Assembly (NCBI RefSeq): GCF_029024945.1
Contig: NZ_CP118976.1
Location: 682,001 to 746,000, forward strand
From: Staphylococcus succinus
GTDB lineage: Bacteria; Bacillota; Bacilli; Staphylococcales; Staphylococcaceae
Length of the DNA stretch: 64,000 nt
Reading direction: 5' to 3'
Under the pieces are notes generated by a model that had not been told where the DNA came from, made no database searches, and saw only the letters and a list, made by a program, of their open reading frames with translations. Position numbers and translations under genes: made by a program. This document shows positions 16,387-25,061 of the stretch, piece after piece. Each line of letters opens with the position of its first letter. The stretch's first letter is position 1.

Positions 16387-16992
16387 TTGTTAAATATAAA
16401 AATTAATCATAGTCTAGAACATACACGCTTAGATATTCATCTACATCATAAAAACCCTAAAATATGTGCAATTAAAGGACCGTCTGGAATTGGTAAAACA
16501 ACATTATTAAATATTATCGCTGGTTTAAAACCTGCAGATCAGGCATATATTGAATTAAAAGACCATGTTCTAACAGATACAACGCAGCATATTGAAGTTA
16601 AAATTCAACACAGGAATATAGGATATTTGTTTCAAGATTATCAATTGTTTCCTAATAAGAATGTGTATCAAAATATCACATTTATGGCTGAACCATCTGA
16701 GCATATTGAAAAAGTAATGCACCAATTAAATATAGGACATTTAAAGCAACAATTTCCAGCACGGTTATCAGGTGGGGAAGCACAACGCGTAGCACTTGCT
16801 AGAACTTTAAGTACTAAACCGGACTTAATACTATTAGATGAGCCATTCTCTAGTCTTGATGATGCGACGAAAGAAGAAAGTATTCGTTTAGTTCAGCATA
16901 TATTTGACGAATGGCAAATTCCGTTGATTTTTGTAACACATTCAAATTATGAAGCTGAATTATTAGCACAAGAAGTAGTTGAAATTGGTTGA
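16387..16992 (+). CDS. modC: Molybdate ABC transporter ATP-binding protein ModC (short form)
   Basis: A 201-residue ABC ATPase with Walker A GPSGIGKTT (31-39), Q-loop FQDYQLFPN, signature LSGGEAQ (127-133), Walker B LILLDEP (147-153) and switch His in FVTHS. It lacks the C-terminal molybdate-binding (Mop/TOBE) domain found in the roughly 350-residue enterobacterial ModC, so feedback by bound molybdate is not expected through this subunit. The TTG start adjoins the modB stop codon, with CAGGAGGT just upstream. Confidence 0.92.
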   Translation: MLNIKINHSLEHTRLDIHLHHKNPKICAIKGPSGIGKTTLLNIIAGLKPADQAYIELKDHVLTDTTQHIEVKIQHRNIGYLFQDYQLFPNKNVYQNITFMAEPSEHIEKVMHQLNIGHLKQQFPARLSGGEAQRVALARTLSTKPDLILLDEPFSSLDDATKEESIRLVQHIFDEWQIPLIFVTHSNYEAELLAQEVVEIG

Positions 16993-17066
16993 CTGCAATA
17001 GAGGTGTGAAAATCTGATGTTCTCTCGATTTGAAAAACATGTGCAAGGTGAAAACTACGACATAAT

Positions 17067-17106
17067 AAAAAGGCGTGAAGTCACCGTGATGTGCTTCATG
17101 CCTTTT
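17067..17106. terminator. Bidirectional terminator between modC and gbsR-like gene
   Basis: Arms AAAAGGCGTGAAG and CTTCATGCCTTTT enclose a short loop, with A and T runs on both sides serving both strands. Confidence 0.85.
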
Positions 17107-17107
17107 A

Positions 17108-17659
17108 CTATTTATCTTCTGGTATAGGAAAATAGTCGAAAATCTTGCCGCTAGCTAATGCATCACTTAGTGTTGAAAGCCAAGCGTAATAGACTTTAGA
17201 ATGTTCAATTTGAATTAATACTTCTTGTGCTTCCTCTATGATTTCTGGAGCTGCTGTATTTGAATGTACAATGGGATTAAGTATATTTTCAGCTTTATGT
17301 ATCGCTTCTATATTTAACTTAATTTCACGTTTCCATTTTAAAGAAAAGAAATTGCCAAAGAATGTGAAAAAATCTTTTTCAGCAGTGAAATGTTGCTTCC
17401 TACTGCCTCTGATAAATTGTTGCTTAACACCATCGAACTCTTGAAGTTTTTTAACACCTGCACTCATACTTGGTTTACTCATTTGTAATTCATAACGCAT
17501 TTCATCTAAAGTCATACTTTTTTGTTCGAAGACCATCGTACCATATAAGTTACCGACACTACGGTTAACCCCATAAAGGTCCATTGTTTCTCCGATAGAG
17601 TTTATGACTATATCTTTAGCTTGTTCAAGCTGTTCTTCGTAGCCTTTTGAACGTGCCAT
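17108..17659 (-). CDS. GbsR/MarR-family transcriptional regulator
   Basis: A 183-residue winged-helix protein of the GbsR family. The MTLDEMRYELQMSKPSMSAGVKKLQ segment (about residues 49-73) is the DNA-binding helix-turn-helix, and a long helical C-terminal part follows. GbsR/CudC proteins sense choline and repress glycine-betaine synthesis genes, but no cud/gbs/bet gene is near. It is flanked by modC and moeB, both of other function. It may regulate a distant choline or osmoprotectant operon, or be a paralogue with another ligand. The start is backed by GGAGGTGAATG. Confidence 0.8.
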   Translation of the reverse strand: MARSKGYEEQLEQAKDIVINSIGETMDLYGVNRSVGNLYGTMVFEQKSMTLDEMRYELQMSKPSMSAGVKKLQEFDGVKQQFIRGSRKQHFTAEKDFFTFFGNFFSLKWKREIKLNIEAIHKAENILNPIVHSNTAAPEIIEEAQEVLIQIEHSKVYYAWLSTLSDALASGKIFDYFPIPEDK

Positions 17660-17927
17660 TCATTCACCTCCATATTATATTCAATTTATTGTACCACGAA
17701 CGCATATTCAATGGATATTATTTATAGTGAGCAATTTAATATTTTACTATTTTCATAAATGGATACTTGTATTTAAGTAATATACATGATTCAGGCCACA
17801 ATTATAGGTTAAGAGAACATTTCAAATAATAAATGCAGCATCTAAGCTATTGTATTAAAAATTTTAAGTGATAATAAGTACCCGAATTAGGGAATACACG
17901 TGTTTATACATTATCGATACCAAACCA
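17660..17927. other. Divergent intergenic region gbsR-like/moeB
   Basis: AT-rich gap containing the promoter of the gbsR-like gene on the minus strand. Two direct TTGAATAT copies on that strand (around 17681-17715) could be regulator half-sites. No gene or stable RNA structure is seen. Confidence 0.35.
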
Positions 17928-17956
17928 TTGTGACATTCTGATGCAAGATTTATAAT
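17928..17956 (+). promoter_or_regulatory. moeB-moaB promoter
   Basis: TTGTGA (17928-17933) and perfect TATAAT (17951-17956) with 17-base spacing, 29 bases before the GTG start. Confidence 0.7.
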
Positions 17957-17985
17957 GGAAGCAATGACGTATAGAGAGGATTATT

Positions 17986-18993
17986 GTGGTGACTATAGAC
18001 CGATATTCTAGACAAACATTATTTAAAGCTATTGGTAACAATGGACAATATAAAATTAAGCATTCTCATGTACTCATAATTGGTATGGGAGCTTTAGGCA
18101 CGCATCTTGCAGAAAGTTTGGTAAGAGCAGGAGTGAGTGAAATAACGATTGTTGACAGGGATTATATTGAATTCAGTAATTTGCAAAGGCAAACATTATT
18201 TACAGAAATAGATGCAAAAGCAGCATTGCCTAAAGTGATTGCTGCAGAAAATAAGCTGACTGAAATTCGATCAGATTTAAAAGTTCATGCGCATATTGCA
18301 CACGTCGACAGACAATTTTTAGAGCATTATGGTACAAAGGTAAGTTTAATCTTAGATGCCACTGATAATTTTGAAACTCGACAATTAATTAATGATTTTG
18401 CTTTTCAACAGAATATTCCTTGGATTTATGGTGGCGTAGTTCAAAGTACATATATAGAAGCAGCATTTATTCCAGGTAAGACACCTTGCTTTAACTGTTT
18501 AGTGCCTCAATTACCAATGATAAATATGACTTGTGATACTGTAGGTGTGATACAGCCCGCGGTGACAATGACTACGAGTTTACAATCACGAGATGCACTT
18601 AAAATACTAACGCAACAAAACATACCTACAAAATTAACCTATGGTGATATATGGGAAGGCAACCACTACGTATTTGGATTTAGTAAAATACAAAGAGAGA
18701 CGTGCCCTACATGTGGTAAAAACCCAAGTTATCCTTATATAAATGAAACAAAGCGACAGTATGTAAGTTTATGCGGAAGAGATACAATTCAATACCAAAA
18801 CCCAGAAATTTCCCAGGAAATAATAGAATCATTTTTAGTTAAGCAAGCCATTGATTATCAACGGAATCCATATATGTTACGTTTCGAATTTAAAGGACAT
18901 CCTATTGTGAGTTTTAGAGGCGGTAGATTATTAATTCATAAAATGAAACACCCAAACCAAGCTATAACCTTAATCAACCAACTTTTTGGGTAA
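17986..18993 (+). CDS. moeB: ThiF/MoeB-family adenylyltransferase
   Basis: A 335-residue E1-like enzyme that adenylates the C-terminal Gly-Gly of MoaD before sulfur loading (molybdopterin synthase activation). It has the nucleotide loop GMGALG (33-38), DRDYIEFSNLQRQ (57-69), a zinc site of two Cys pairs (C168/C171 and C240/C243) and the conserved Cys in MTCDTVGV (C183). There is no C-terminal rhodanese domain, so the sulfur donor is separate. Dual use for ThiS in thiamine synthesis is possible. GTG start with GAGAGGA; moaB follows at 12 bases. Confidence 0.92.
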   Translation: MVTIDRYSRQTLFKAIGNNGQYKIKHSHVLIIGMGALGTHLAESLVRAGVSEITIVDRDYIEFSNLQRQTLFTEIDAKAALPKVIAAENKLTEIRSDLKVHAHIAHVDRQFLEHYGTKVSLILDATDNFETRQLINDFAFQQNIPWIYGGVVQSTYIEAAFIPGKTPCFNCLVPQLPMINMTCDTVGVIQPAVTMTTSLQSRDALKILTQQNIPTKLTYGDIWEGNHYVFGFSKIQRETCPTCGKNPSYPYINETKRQYVSLCGRDTIQYQNPEISQEIIESFLVKQAIDYQRNPYMLRFEFKGHPIVSFRGGRLLIHKMKHPNQAITLINQLFG

Positions 18994-19005
18994 AGGAGCG
19001 CGTTT

Positions 19006-19506
19006 ATGCATACAAATATTAAATTAGATAGAGACATTCAATGTGCAGTGTTAACGGTTTCAGATACAAGAGATTATAAAACAGATAAAGGTGGTAATTT
19101 AATAATAACGTTATTATCAGAAATAAATGCTTCAGTAGAAAAGGAGCATTACTGTATTGTTAAAGATGATATATCTGAAATATTAAATCAATTAAAGATA
19201 TGGTTGTCTCAAGATATTGACGTAATTATTACTACTGGTGGTACAGGCATAGCCAAAAGAGATGTGACAATAGAAGCAGTTTCTTCATTATTAACGAAAG
19301 AGATAGAAGGATTTGGAGAATTATTTAGATATTTAAGTTATACAGAAGATGTAGGGACACGCGCATTATTGTCACGTGCAGTTGCAGGCACAGTTGAGGA
19401 TAAATTGATATTTAGCCTCCCAGGGTCAACAGGAGCAATTAAATTAGCATTAGACAGATTAATAAAACCTGAACTCAATCATTTAGTAACAGAAATTAAA
19501 AAATAA
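19006..19506 (+). CDS. moaB: Molybdenum cofactor biosynthesis protein MoaB/MogA
   Basis: A 166-residue protein of the MogA/MoaB fold that adenylates molybdopterin, making it ready for metal insertion by MoeA. The VSDTRDYKTDKGG start, TTGGTGIAKRDVTIEA (about residues 75-90) and LPGSTGAIKLALD are the family's substrate-binding motifs. It lies 12 bases after moeB with AAAGGAGCG and is the last gene of this two-gene unit. Confidence 0.93.
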   Translation: MHTNIKLDRDIQCAVLTVSDTRDYKTDKGGNLIITLLSEINASVEKEHYCIVKDDISEILNQLKIWLSQDIDVIITTGGTGIAKRDVTIEAVSSLLTKEIEGFGELFRYLSYTEDVGTRALLSRAVAGTVEDKLIFSLPGSTGAIKLALDRLIKPELNHLVTEIKK

Positions 19507-19509
19507 TTA

Positions 19510-19531
19510 GAGCCCAAACAAAATTGGGCTC
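19510..19531 (-). terminator. Terminator between moaB and moaC
   Basis: An 8-bp stem GAGCCCAA/TTGGGCTC. On the minus strand it is followed by a T-rich tract, so it mainly serves moaC; a weaker effect on moaB is possible. Confidence 0.65.
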
Positions 19532-19562
19532 GTGCTATTTATTCCTGCTCTTTTGAGGATAA

Positions 19563-20048
19563 CTAAGCGTCACGTTGGAAGTCCCCAGTTTTACCACCAG
19601 ATTTAGATAACAAATAGGTTTCGCCAATAATCATGCCTTTATCTAAGGCTTTGGCCATGTCATAAACAGTTAAGGCTGTCGCAGAAGCTGCTGTAAGAGC
19701 TTCCATTTCTACACCAGTTTTACCAGTTGTTGACACAGTGACCTGAATGTTTAATGTATAAGTAGTTTTATTTGTTTGCCAAGTAAAATCAACATCGACA
19801 CCAGTGAGCGGTAATGGATGACACATAGGGATAATGTCAGCAGTCTTTTTAGCAGCCATAATACCGGCAATTTGTGCAGTATTTAAGACGTTTCCTTTTT
19901 TATTTGTGTGATCAACAATCTGTTTATAAATTTCTGGGTTTACCGTAATACTAGAGTGAGCAATTGCTATACGTTTGGTAATGTTTTTTTCTGAAACATC
20001 AACCATTTTGGCATTTCCTTGGGCATTAATATGTGTGAATTCAGACAA
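19563..20048 (-). CDS. moaC: Cyclic pyranopterin monophosphate synthase MoaC
   Basis: A 161-residue enzyme that closes the pyranopterin ring on the intermediate made by MoaA. The MCHPLPLTG motif (75-83) and KTGVEMEALTAAS (about 114-126) form the active site, with the Lys of LSKSGGK and Asp of YDMAKALDKGM also conserved. TTG start with AGGAGGGAT. It is transcribed opposite to all other moa genes and shares a 63-base divergent promoter region with moeA. Confidence 0.95.
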   Translation of the reverse strand: MSEFTHINAQGNAKMVDVSEKNITKRIAIAHSSITVNPEIYKQIVDHTNKKGNVLNTAQIAGIMAAKKTADIIPMCHPLPLTGVDVDFTWQTNKTTYTLNIQVTVSTTGKTGVEMEALTAASATALTVYDMAKALDKGMIIGETYLLSKSGGKTGDFQRDA

Positions 20049-20111
20049 AAATATCCCTCCTAATCGTTTTTTAGTATATCACGAAATAAATATATGTAAG
20101 GAGTAGATTAT

Positions 20112-21371
20112 ATGACAGTTGAAAAGAGAAATCCAATTTCTGTTAGTAGTGCTATTGAACGTGTTGTTAGTCAAAATATCGTTATGACACAAACAACGGT
20201 CGCATTACATGAAAGTATAAATCATATATTAGCTGAAGACATTGTAGCTACTTATGATATTCCTCGGTTTAATAAATCCCCATATGATGGTTTTGCGATT
20301 AGAAGCCAAGATACGGTAGGTGCAAATGGTGATCATAGAATAAAATTTAATGTGATTGATCATATTGGTGCGGGTTCTGTTTCCAAAAAAACTGTCGGTG
20401 AATTTGAAGCGGTCAGAATTATGACAGGGGCAGCTATACCTGAAGGGGCAGATGCAGTTGTAATGTTAGAACAAACTGTTGAAAGTAATCAAAGTTTTAC
20501 GTTGCGCAAACCATTTGAAGCCAATGAAAATATATCGCTAAAAGGTGAAGAAACGCGGACAGGTGATATTGTATTGCAAAAAGGACAACAAATAAATCCA
20601 GGAGCTATTGCAGTACTGGCGACATATGGTTATGGAGAAGTTCCTGTTTTTAAAAAGCCTACTATTGCAGTAATAGCAACAGGTAGTGAGTTGCTAGATG
20701 TTACAGATAATTTACAGGCTGGTAAAATTAGAAATTCAAATGGTCCTATGATTGTTGCGTTAGCTCAAAAGTTAGATTTAAAGGTAGAATCTTATAAAAT
20801 ACAACAAGACGATCTCAAAAGTAGTATACAAGCTGTCAAAGAAGCTATGAGCTGTCATGATATTGTTATTACAACAGGTGGTGTATCTGTTGGTGATTTT
20901 GATTACTTGCCTGAGATATATGCAGCAATAGAAGCTGAAGTATTATTTAATAAAATTGCAATGAGACCTGGGAGTGTCACTACAGTAGCAGTTGCAGATG
21001 GAAAATACTTATTTGGTTTATCTGGAAACCCCTCAGCATGCTTTACTGGTTTCGAGCTATACGTCAAGCCGGCAGTGCAACATATGATGGGGGCTAAGGC
21101 GATATACCCACAAGTAGTACGAGCTACATTAATGGAAGACTTTAAAAAGCCTAACCCCTTTACGCGATTTATTCGCGCACGTGCAACCTTTAATGGTAAA
21201 GAAATGACTGTAGTGCCTTCAGGCTTTAACAAATCAGGCGCGGTAGTAGCTATAGCACATAGCAATGTAATGATCATGTTACCGGGGGGAACAAGAGGCT
21301 ATAAAAAGGGTTATACAGTGAATGTATTATTGACTGAATCACAAAGTTATGAAATGGAATGGCAACTATGA
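20112..21371 (+). CDS. moeA: Molybdopterin molybdenumtransferase MoeA
   Basis: A 419-residue enzyme that inserts molybdate into adenylated molybdopterin. The N-terminal part has FNKSPYDGFAIRS and MTGAAIPEGADAVVMLEQ. The central MogA-like domain has ATGSELLD and TTGGVSVGDFDYLPE with the catalytic Asp, then LSGNPSACFTGFE. The C-terminal small beta domain is complete. The ribosome binding site is TAAGGAGT. It opens a six-gene operon; its stop codon overlaps the mobB start (ATGA). Confidence 0.95.
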   Translation: MTVEKRNPISVSSAIERVVSQNIVMTQTTVALHESINHILAEDIVATYDIPRFNKSPYDGFAIRSQDTVGANGDHRIKFNVIDHIGAGSVSKKTVGEFEAVRIMTGAAIPEGADAVVMLEQTVESNQSFTLRKPFEANENISLKGEETRTGDIVLQKGQQINPGAIAVLATYGYGEVPVFKKPTIAVIATGSELLDVTDNLQAGKIRNSNGPMIVALAQKLDLKVESYKIQQDDLKSSIQAVKEAMSCHDIVITTGGVSVGDFDYLPEIYAAIEAEVLFNKIAMRPGSVTTVAVADGKYLFGLSGNPSACFTGFELYVKPAVQHMMGAKAIYPQVVRATLMEDFKKPNPFTRFIRARATFNGKEMTVVPSGFNKSGAVVAIAHSNVMIMLPGGTRGYKKGYTVNVLLTESQSYEMEWQL

Positions 21372-21844
21372 TTTTACAAATTGTAGGTTATAAAAACACA
21401 GGTAAAACAACGCTAATGATGCACACAGTTCAATTTTTAAAGTCACAAGGCTTTAATATAGCAACAATTAAACATCATGGACATGATATGGATGATATTA
21501 CGCTACAAGGCGATGATGTCGATCATATGAAACACTTTCAAGCTGGTGCGGATCAAAGTATTGTTCAAGGAACAAGTTATCAACAATCGGTTACAAGAAA
21601 ATACAGACAATCTCTAGATGAAATCATCAATGAATCTGTTACAATAGAAACAAACTTTATATTAGTAGAAGGCTTTAAAGAAGCGAATTTTGATAAAGTG
21701 TTAGTTTATAGAGACAAAAGTGAGTTAAATGTATTAGAGCATCTTACAAATATACAATATCGTATTAATTTAGACGAAGTGGATGCATTACCTAAGTATG
21801 AGCAATGGTTATTATCTTTTTTTAATATAGAAGGAATGAACTAA
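21368..21844 (+). CDS. mobB: Molybdopterin-guanine dinucleotide biosynthesis protein MobB
   Basis: A 158-residue P-loop GTPase-like partner of MobA. Walker A is GYKNTGKTT at residues 7-15, followed by TIKHHGH and LVEGFK. The ATG at 21368 overlaps the moeA stop codon by the ATGA arrangement and matches the family's usual start MILQIVG; an in-frame ATG at 21359 is less likely. Its exact role is auxiliary: it binds GTP and stimulates MobA. Confidence 0.92.
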   Translation: MILQIVGYKNTGKTTLMMHTVQFLKSQGFNIATIKHHGHDMDDITLQGDDVDHMKHFQAGADQSIVQGTSYQQSVTRKYRQSLDEIINESVTIETNFILVEGFKEANFDKVLVYRDKSELNVLEHLTNIQYRINLDEVDALPKYEQWLLSFFNIEGMN

Positions 21845-22297
21845 ATGAAGCAATTCGAAATTGTAAGTGAACCTATCCAAACAGAGCAGTATAGAGAATA
21901 CGTGCTTAATGCGCACCAAGGCGCAGTAGTCATTTTCACTGGTCATGTAAGAGAATGGACTAAAGGGATTAAAACAGAATCTTTAGAATATGAAGCTTAT
22001 ATTCCAATGGCTGAAAAGATGTTAGCACAAATCGGAAATGAGATATCAGTGAAATGGCCAGGCACCTACTCGGCAATTGTTCACAGAATTGGTCCATTAA
22101 AAATTTCAGATATCGCAGTTTTAATCAGTGTTTCTTCCCCACATAGAAAAGATGCATATGAAGCAAATGAGTATGCGATTGAACGTATAAAAGAAATTGT
22201 CCCTATATGGAAAAAAGAAATATGGGAAGATGGTGCGCAATGGCAAGGGCACCAACATGGAAGTTATGAAGATGCAATTGAAGGAGGTCAATCATGA
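21845..22297 (+). CDS. moaE: Molybdopterin synthase catalytic subunit MoaE
   Basis: A 150-residue large subunit of molybdopterin synthase, which transfers sulfur from MoaD thiocarboxylate to cyclic pyranopterin. The GAVVIFTGHVREWTKG loop and VHRIGPLKISDIAV are typical, and KKEIWEDGAQW near the C terminus carries the catalytic Lys. It starts directly after the mobB stop codon and overlaps moaD by four bases, fitting the 2:2 complex with MoaD. Confidence 0.95.
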   Translation: MKQFEIVSEPIQTEQYREYVLNAHQGAVVIFTGHVREWTKGIKTESLEYEAYIPMAEKMLAQIGNEISVKWPGTYSAIVHRIGPLKISDIAVLISVSSPHRKDAYEANEYAIERIKEIVPIWKKEIWEDGAQWQGHQHGSYEDAIEGGQS

Positions 22298-22527
22298 AAG
22301 TACTTTATTTTGCAGAAATTAAAGAAATATTAGAGAAAGATACGGAAGATATAAATTTAAACTATGATATCACTGTGGAAGATTTTATAATTGATCTATT
22401 TAAACGTTATCCTAGTATCAGTGATAAAAAATTTCAAGTCGCAGTAAATGAAGAATTTGTAAAAAATGACGATATTGTTCGACCTAATGACATTATTGCA
22501 TTGATTCCACCAGTTAGCGGAGGTTAA
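22294..22527 (+). CDS. moaD: Molybdopterin synthase sulfur carrier subunit MoaD
   Basis: A 77-residue ubiquitin-fold protein ending in the required Gly-Gly (PPVSGG). The C-terminal Gly is adenylated by MoeB and converted to a thiocarboxylate that donates sulfur to the pterin. Translation is coupled to moaE through an ATGA overlap and the GGAGG inside the moaE end. Confidence 0.95.
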   Translation: MKVLYFAEIKEILEKDTEDINLNYDITVEDFIIDLFKRYPSISDKKFQVAVNEEFVKNDDIVRPNDIIALIPPVSGG

Positions 22528-22533
22528 AGAGAG

Positions 22534-23142
22534 ATGAAAGCTATTATACTTGCCGGAGGACAATCTGAGAGATTCGGTGAACCCAAGGCTTTTGCACAGA
22601 TTGAGTCGCAAACGTTTTATAAGAGAATTATTGATGTGTTAGAAGCCACAAATATGTTTAATCAAATTGTTATAAGTACAAATGAACAATTAGCGAGTCA
22701 TTTTGATTATCCTAATATAGTTATAGATGACGACCAAAATAAAGATAAAGGACCATTGGCAGGTATTCGCTCAGTTATGCGTCAATATAAGGATGAAGAA
22801 TTATTTTTTGTGATATCTGTGGATACCCCAATGATTACACAAAAGGCAATTAGTAAATTATACCAATTTATGATTGAACACCTTATAGAGGATCAATTAG
22901 ATATCGCGGGTTTTAAAGACAATGGAAGACCCATTCCTACACTAGCTTTTTATAGTCCACATGCTTTGCAATATATAGATGAAGCCTTAGCTTCAGACGA
23001 TTATAGTTTAAAGAATGTATATACAAAAGTTGAAAGTGATTGGCTAGATGTTCAAGCAATTGAATCAACATCATATTGGTACAAAAACATTAACTATCAA
23101 CAAGATTTGAACGATTTAAAGCAAGTTATGATGAATAGATAA
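22534..23142 (+). CDS. mobA: Molybdenum cofactor guanylyltransferase MobA
   Basis: A 202-residue nucleotidyltransferase that joins GMP to the molybdenum cofactor to form the guanine dinucleotide form. The LAGGQSERFGEPKA loop (residues 6-19) binds GTP, KGPLAGIRS follows, and VISVDTPMI carries the metal-binding Asp. It starts 6 bases after moaD. Its product is the cofactor form used by nitrate reductase and formate dehydrogenase. Confidence 0.94.
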   Translation: MKAIILAGGQSERFGEPKAFAQIESQTFYKRIIDVLEATNMFNQIVISTNEQLASHFDYPNIVIDDDQNKDKGPLAGIRSVMRQYKDEELFFVISVDTPMITQKAISKLYQFMIEHLIEDQLDIAGFKDNGRPIPTLAFYSPHALQYIDEALASDDYSLKNVYTKVESDWLDVQAIESTSYWYKNINYQQDLNDLKQVMMNR

Positions 23143-23156
23143 GGAGGCCTATTGCT

Positions 23157-24179
23157 ATGGTAGAACAAATAACTGATAAACTCGGACGTCCAATTCGCGA
23201 TTTAAGATTGTCAGTTACCGATCGTTGCAATTTTCGTTGTGATTATTGTATGCCAAAAGAAATTTTTGGTGATGACTTTGTTTTTTTACCTAAAGATGAA
23301 TTGCTTACATTTGATGAAATGGCACGTATAGCGAAAGTGTATACACAATTAGGCGTGAAAAAAATTCGGATTACAGGCGGTGAGCCATTGCTCAGACGTG
23401 ATTTATATAAATTAATATATAAACTCAATGAAATTGATGGTGTGGAAGATATAGGTTTGACAACCAACGGATTACTTTTGAAAAAGCACGGTCAAAACCT
23501 ATACAATGCTGGATTAAGACGAATAAATGTGAGCTTAGATGCCATTGATGATGAAGTATTTCAAGCAATAAATAATCGAAATATCAAGGCTGCAACTATT
23601 TTAGACCAAATTGATTACGCCGTTTCTATTGGCTTTCATGTGAAAGTTAATATGGTTGTTCAAAAAGGTGTGAATGACAGCCAAATCGTTCCAATGGTTC
23701 AATATTTTAAAGAGAAGCATATTGAAATTAGATTTATTGAATTTATGGATGTTGGCAATGACAATGGATGGGACTTTAGTAAAGTGGTATCCAAAGCAGA
23801 TATGCTTAATATGATAGAGTCTAGATTTGATATTTCCCCTGTACCACCTAAGTATTATGGGGAAGTAGCGAAGTATTATCGACATAACGATAATGATGCA
23901 CAGTTTGGATTGATTACCAGTGTGTCGCAATCTTTTTGTTCAACGTGTACACGTGCACGGCTTTCATCAGATGGTAAGTTTTATGGTTGTCTCTTCAGTG
24001 AAATGGATGGCTTTAATGTTAAATCTTTTATGCGTTCAGGTGTAAGTGACAATGCATTGTTAGAACAATTTAAAGCATTGTGGCATATAAGAGATGATCG
24101 TTACTCTGATGAACGGACCGAACAAACTGTGGCAAATAGAAAACGTAAAAAGATAAATATGAATTATATTGGTGGATAA
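23157..24179 (+). CDS. moaA: GTP 3',8-cyclase MoaA
   Basis: A 340-residue radical SAM enzyme catalysing the first committed step of molybdenum cofactor synthesis from GTP. The N-terminal cluster motif CNFRCDYC gives C24, C28 and C31. The second [4Fe-4S] cluster near the C terminus is held by C261, C264 and C278, and the terminal Gly-Gly needed for activity is present. The length equals that of the S. aureus enzyme. AAGGAGG precedes the ATG. It is the last gene of the moeA operon. Confidence 0.96.
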   Translation: MVEQITDKLGRPIRDLRLSVTDRCNFRCDYCMPKEIFGDDFVFLPKDELLTFDEMARIAKVYTQLGVKKIRITGGEPLLRRDLYKLIYKLNEIDGVEDIGLTTNGLLLKKHGQNLYNAGLRRINVSLDAIDDEVFQAINNRNIKAATILDQIDYAVSIGFHVKVNMVVQKGVNDSQIVPMVQYFKEKHIEIRFIEFMDVGNDNGWDFSKVVSKADMLNMIESRFDISPVPPKYYGEVAKYYRHNDNDAQFGLITSVSQSFCSTCTRARLSSDGKFYGCLFSEMDGFNVKSFMRSGVSDNALLEQFKALWHIRDDRYSDERTEQTVANRKRKKINMNYIGG

Positions 24180-24683
24180 GAGGAAGAAGATAGGCGTTAT
24201 CAATTTAGTGCATCATTAATGAGGTGCTTTATATGTTAACTAGTGATAATAAAATAAGCGCTATACTAAAAACTAAAGGACTGAAGTATCTCACATGTTG
24301 AAGTACTTCAGTTCTTTATATTGTCTAAAAAGTGAAAGATATAAATCTATTCATGGCATTTTTATGAAAATAAAATATAACCTAAAATCGTATATTATCA
24401 AATTATAAATTAAATGAGCAATTTGTTTAAAATATTATTTCAAATGATTTAGTAAGAAATTGAAAGAAGTAAACGCTAATTATAAAAAAGGTATTAGATT
24501 ATATGAATCAAAAATGATATGTATGGTAGGATATATAAATTATTTTCTATAGTAGAAAACATTTATCTGTTTCTTTAAAAATAATAGATTTAATGAAGAA
24601 AGTGTTATATAATATTTTAAAAGCTTATTCATTATATAAAGCCATTTAATACAACTAGAGTAGACAATGAGGAGGCAACTATT
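24180..24683. other. Intergenic region moaA-sarV
   Basis: The moaA terminator sits at 24275-24320. Before it, at 24233-24301, a 22-codon frame with GAGGTG six bases upstream of ATG is present, but its end lies in the terminator stem. The rest (24320-24660) is very AT-rich without ORFs and probably holds the sarV promoter and SarA-family binding sites, which lack a sharp consensus. Confidence 0.4.
24275..24320 (+). terminator. Terminator after moaA
   Basis: A 14-base arm pair AAAGGACTGAAGTA (24275-24288) and TACTTCAGTTCTTT (24304-24317), with one G-T pair and a weak T tract. Confidence 0.75.
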
Positions 24684-25034
24684 ATGGAAAGTAAAGTATC
24701 ATATTTTATTACATCAGAGAGAGCTTTGAGTCAATTGAAGCATTGGCTTAAATCAATACATAGTTTATCTATAGAAGAGTTCGTAGTCTTGTATAAAGTT
24801 TATGATGCTCAAAAAATTAGTGGAAAAGAATTACGAGATACCTTACATTTCGAGATGTTATGGGACACAAGTAAAATTGATGTGATTATTAGAAAAATAT
24901 ATAAGAAAGAGTTGATATCAAAAGTGCGTTCAGAAACTGATGAACGTCAAGTATTTTACTATTTCAATACAGTTCAAATCAAATTACTAGATGAGATTAT
25001 AAGTGAAATAGAAAATATTAAAATCGCTCAATAG
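24684..25034 (+). CDS. sarV: SarA-family transcriptional regulator SarV
   Basis: A 116-residue winged-helix regulator. The segments ISGKELRDTLHFEMLWDTSKIDVIIRKI, KKELISK and SETDERQVFYYF (DER at 86-88) match SarV, which in S. aureus promotes autolysis and is repressed by SarA and MgrA. In S. aureus too it lies next to moaA as I recall, so both sequence and position agree. The ribosome binding site is GAGGAGG. Single gene with a terminator behind it. Confidence 0.88.
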   Translation: MESKVSYFITSERALSQLKHWLKSIHSLSIEEFVVLYKVYDAQKISGKELRDTLHFEMLWDTSKIDVIIRKIYKKELISKVRSETDERQVFYYFNTVQIKLLDEIISEIENIKIAQ

Positions 25035-25061
25035 CATAAGATTAATTTTAAGAAGATATAA

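Noticed and set aside
17017..17127. 36-residue frame starting MFSRFEKH after modC
   Set aside because: It runs through the bidirectional terminator and into the end of the gbsR-like gene, and resembles no known protein.
14923..24179. Molybdenum cofactor riboswitch upstream of modA, moeB or moeA
   Set aside because: Upstream gaps are short or AT-rich and show no multi-stem GC-rich aptamer.
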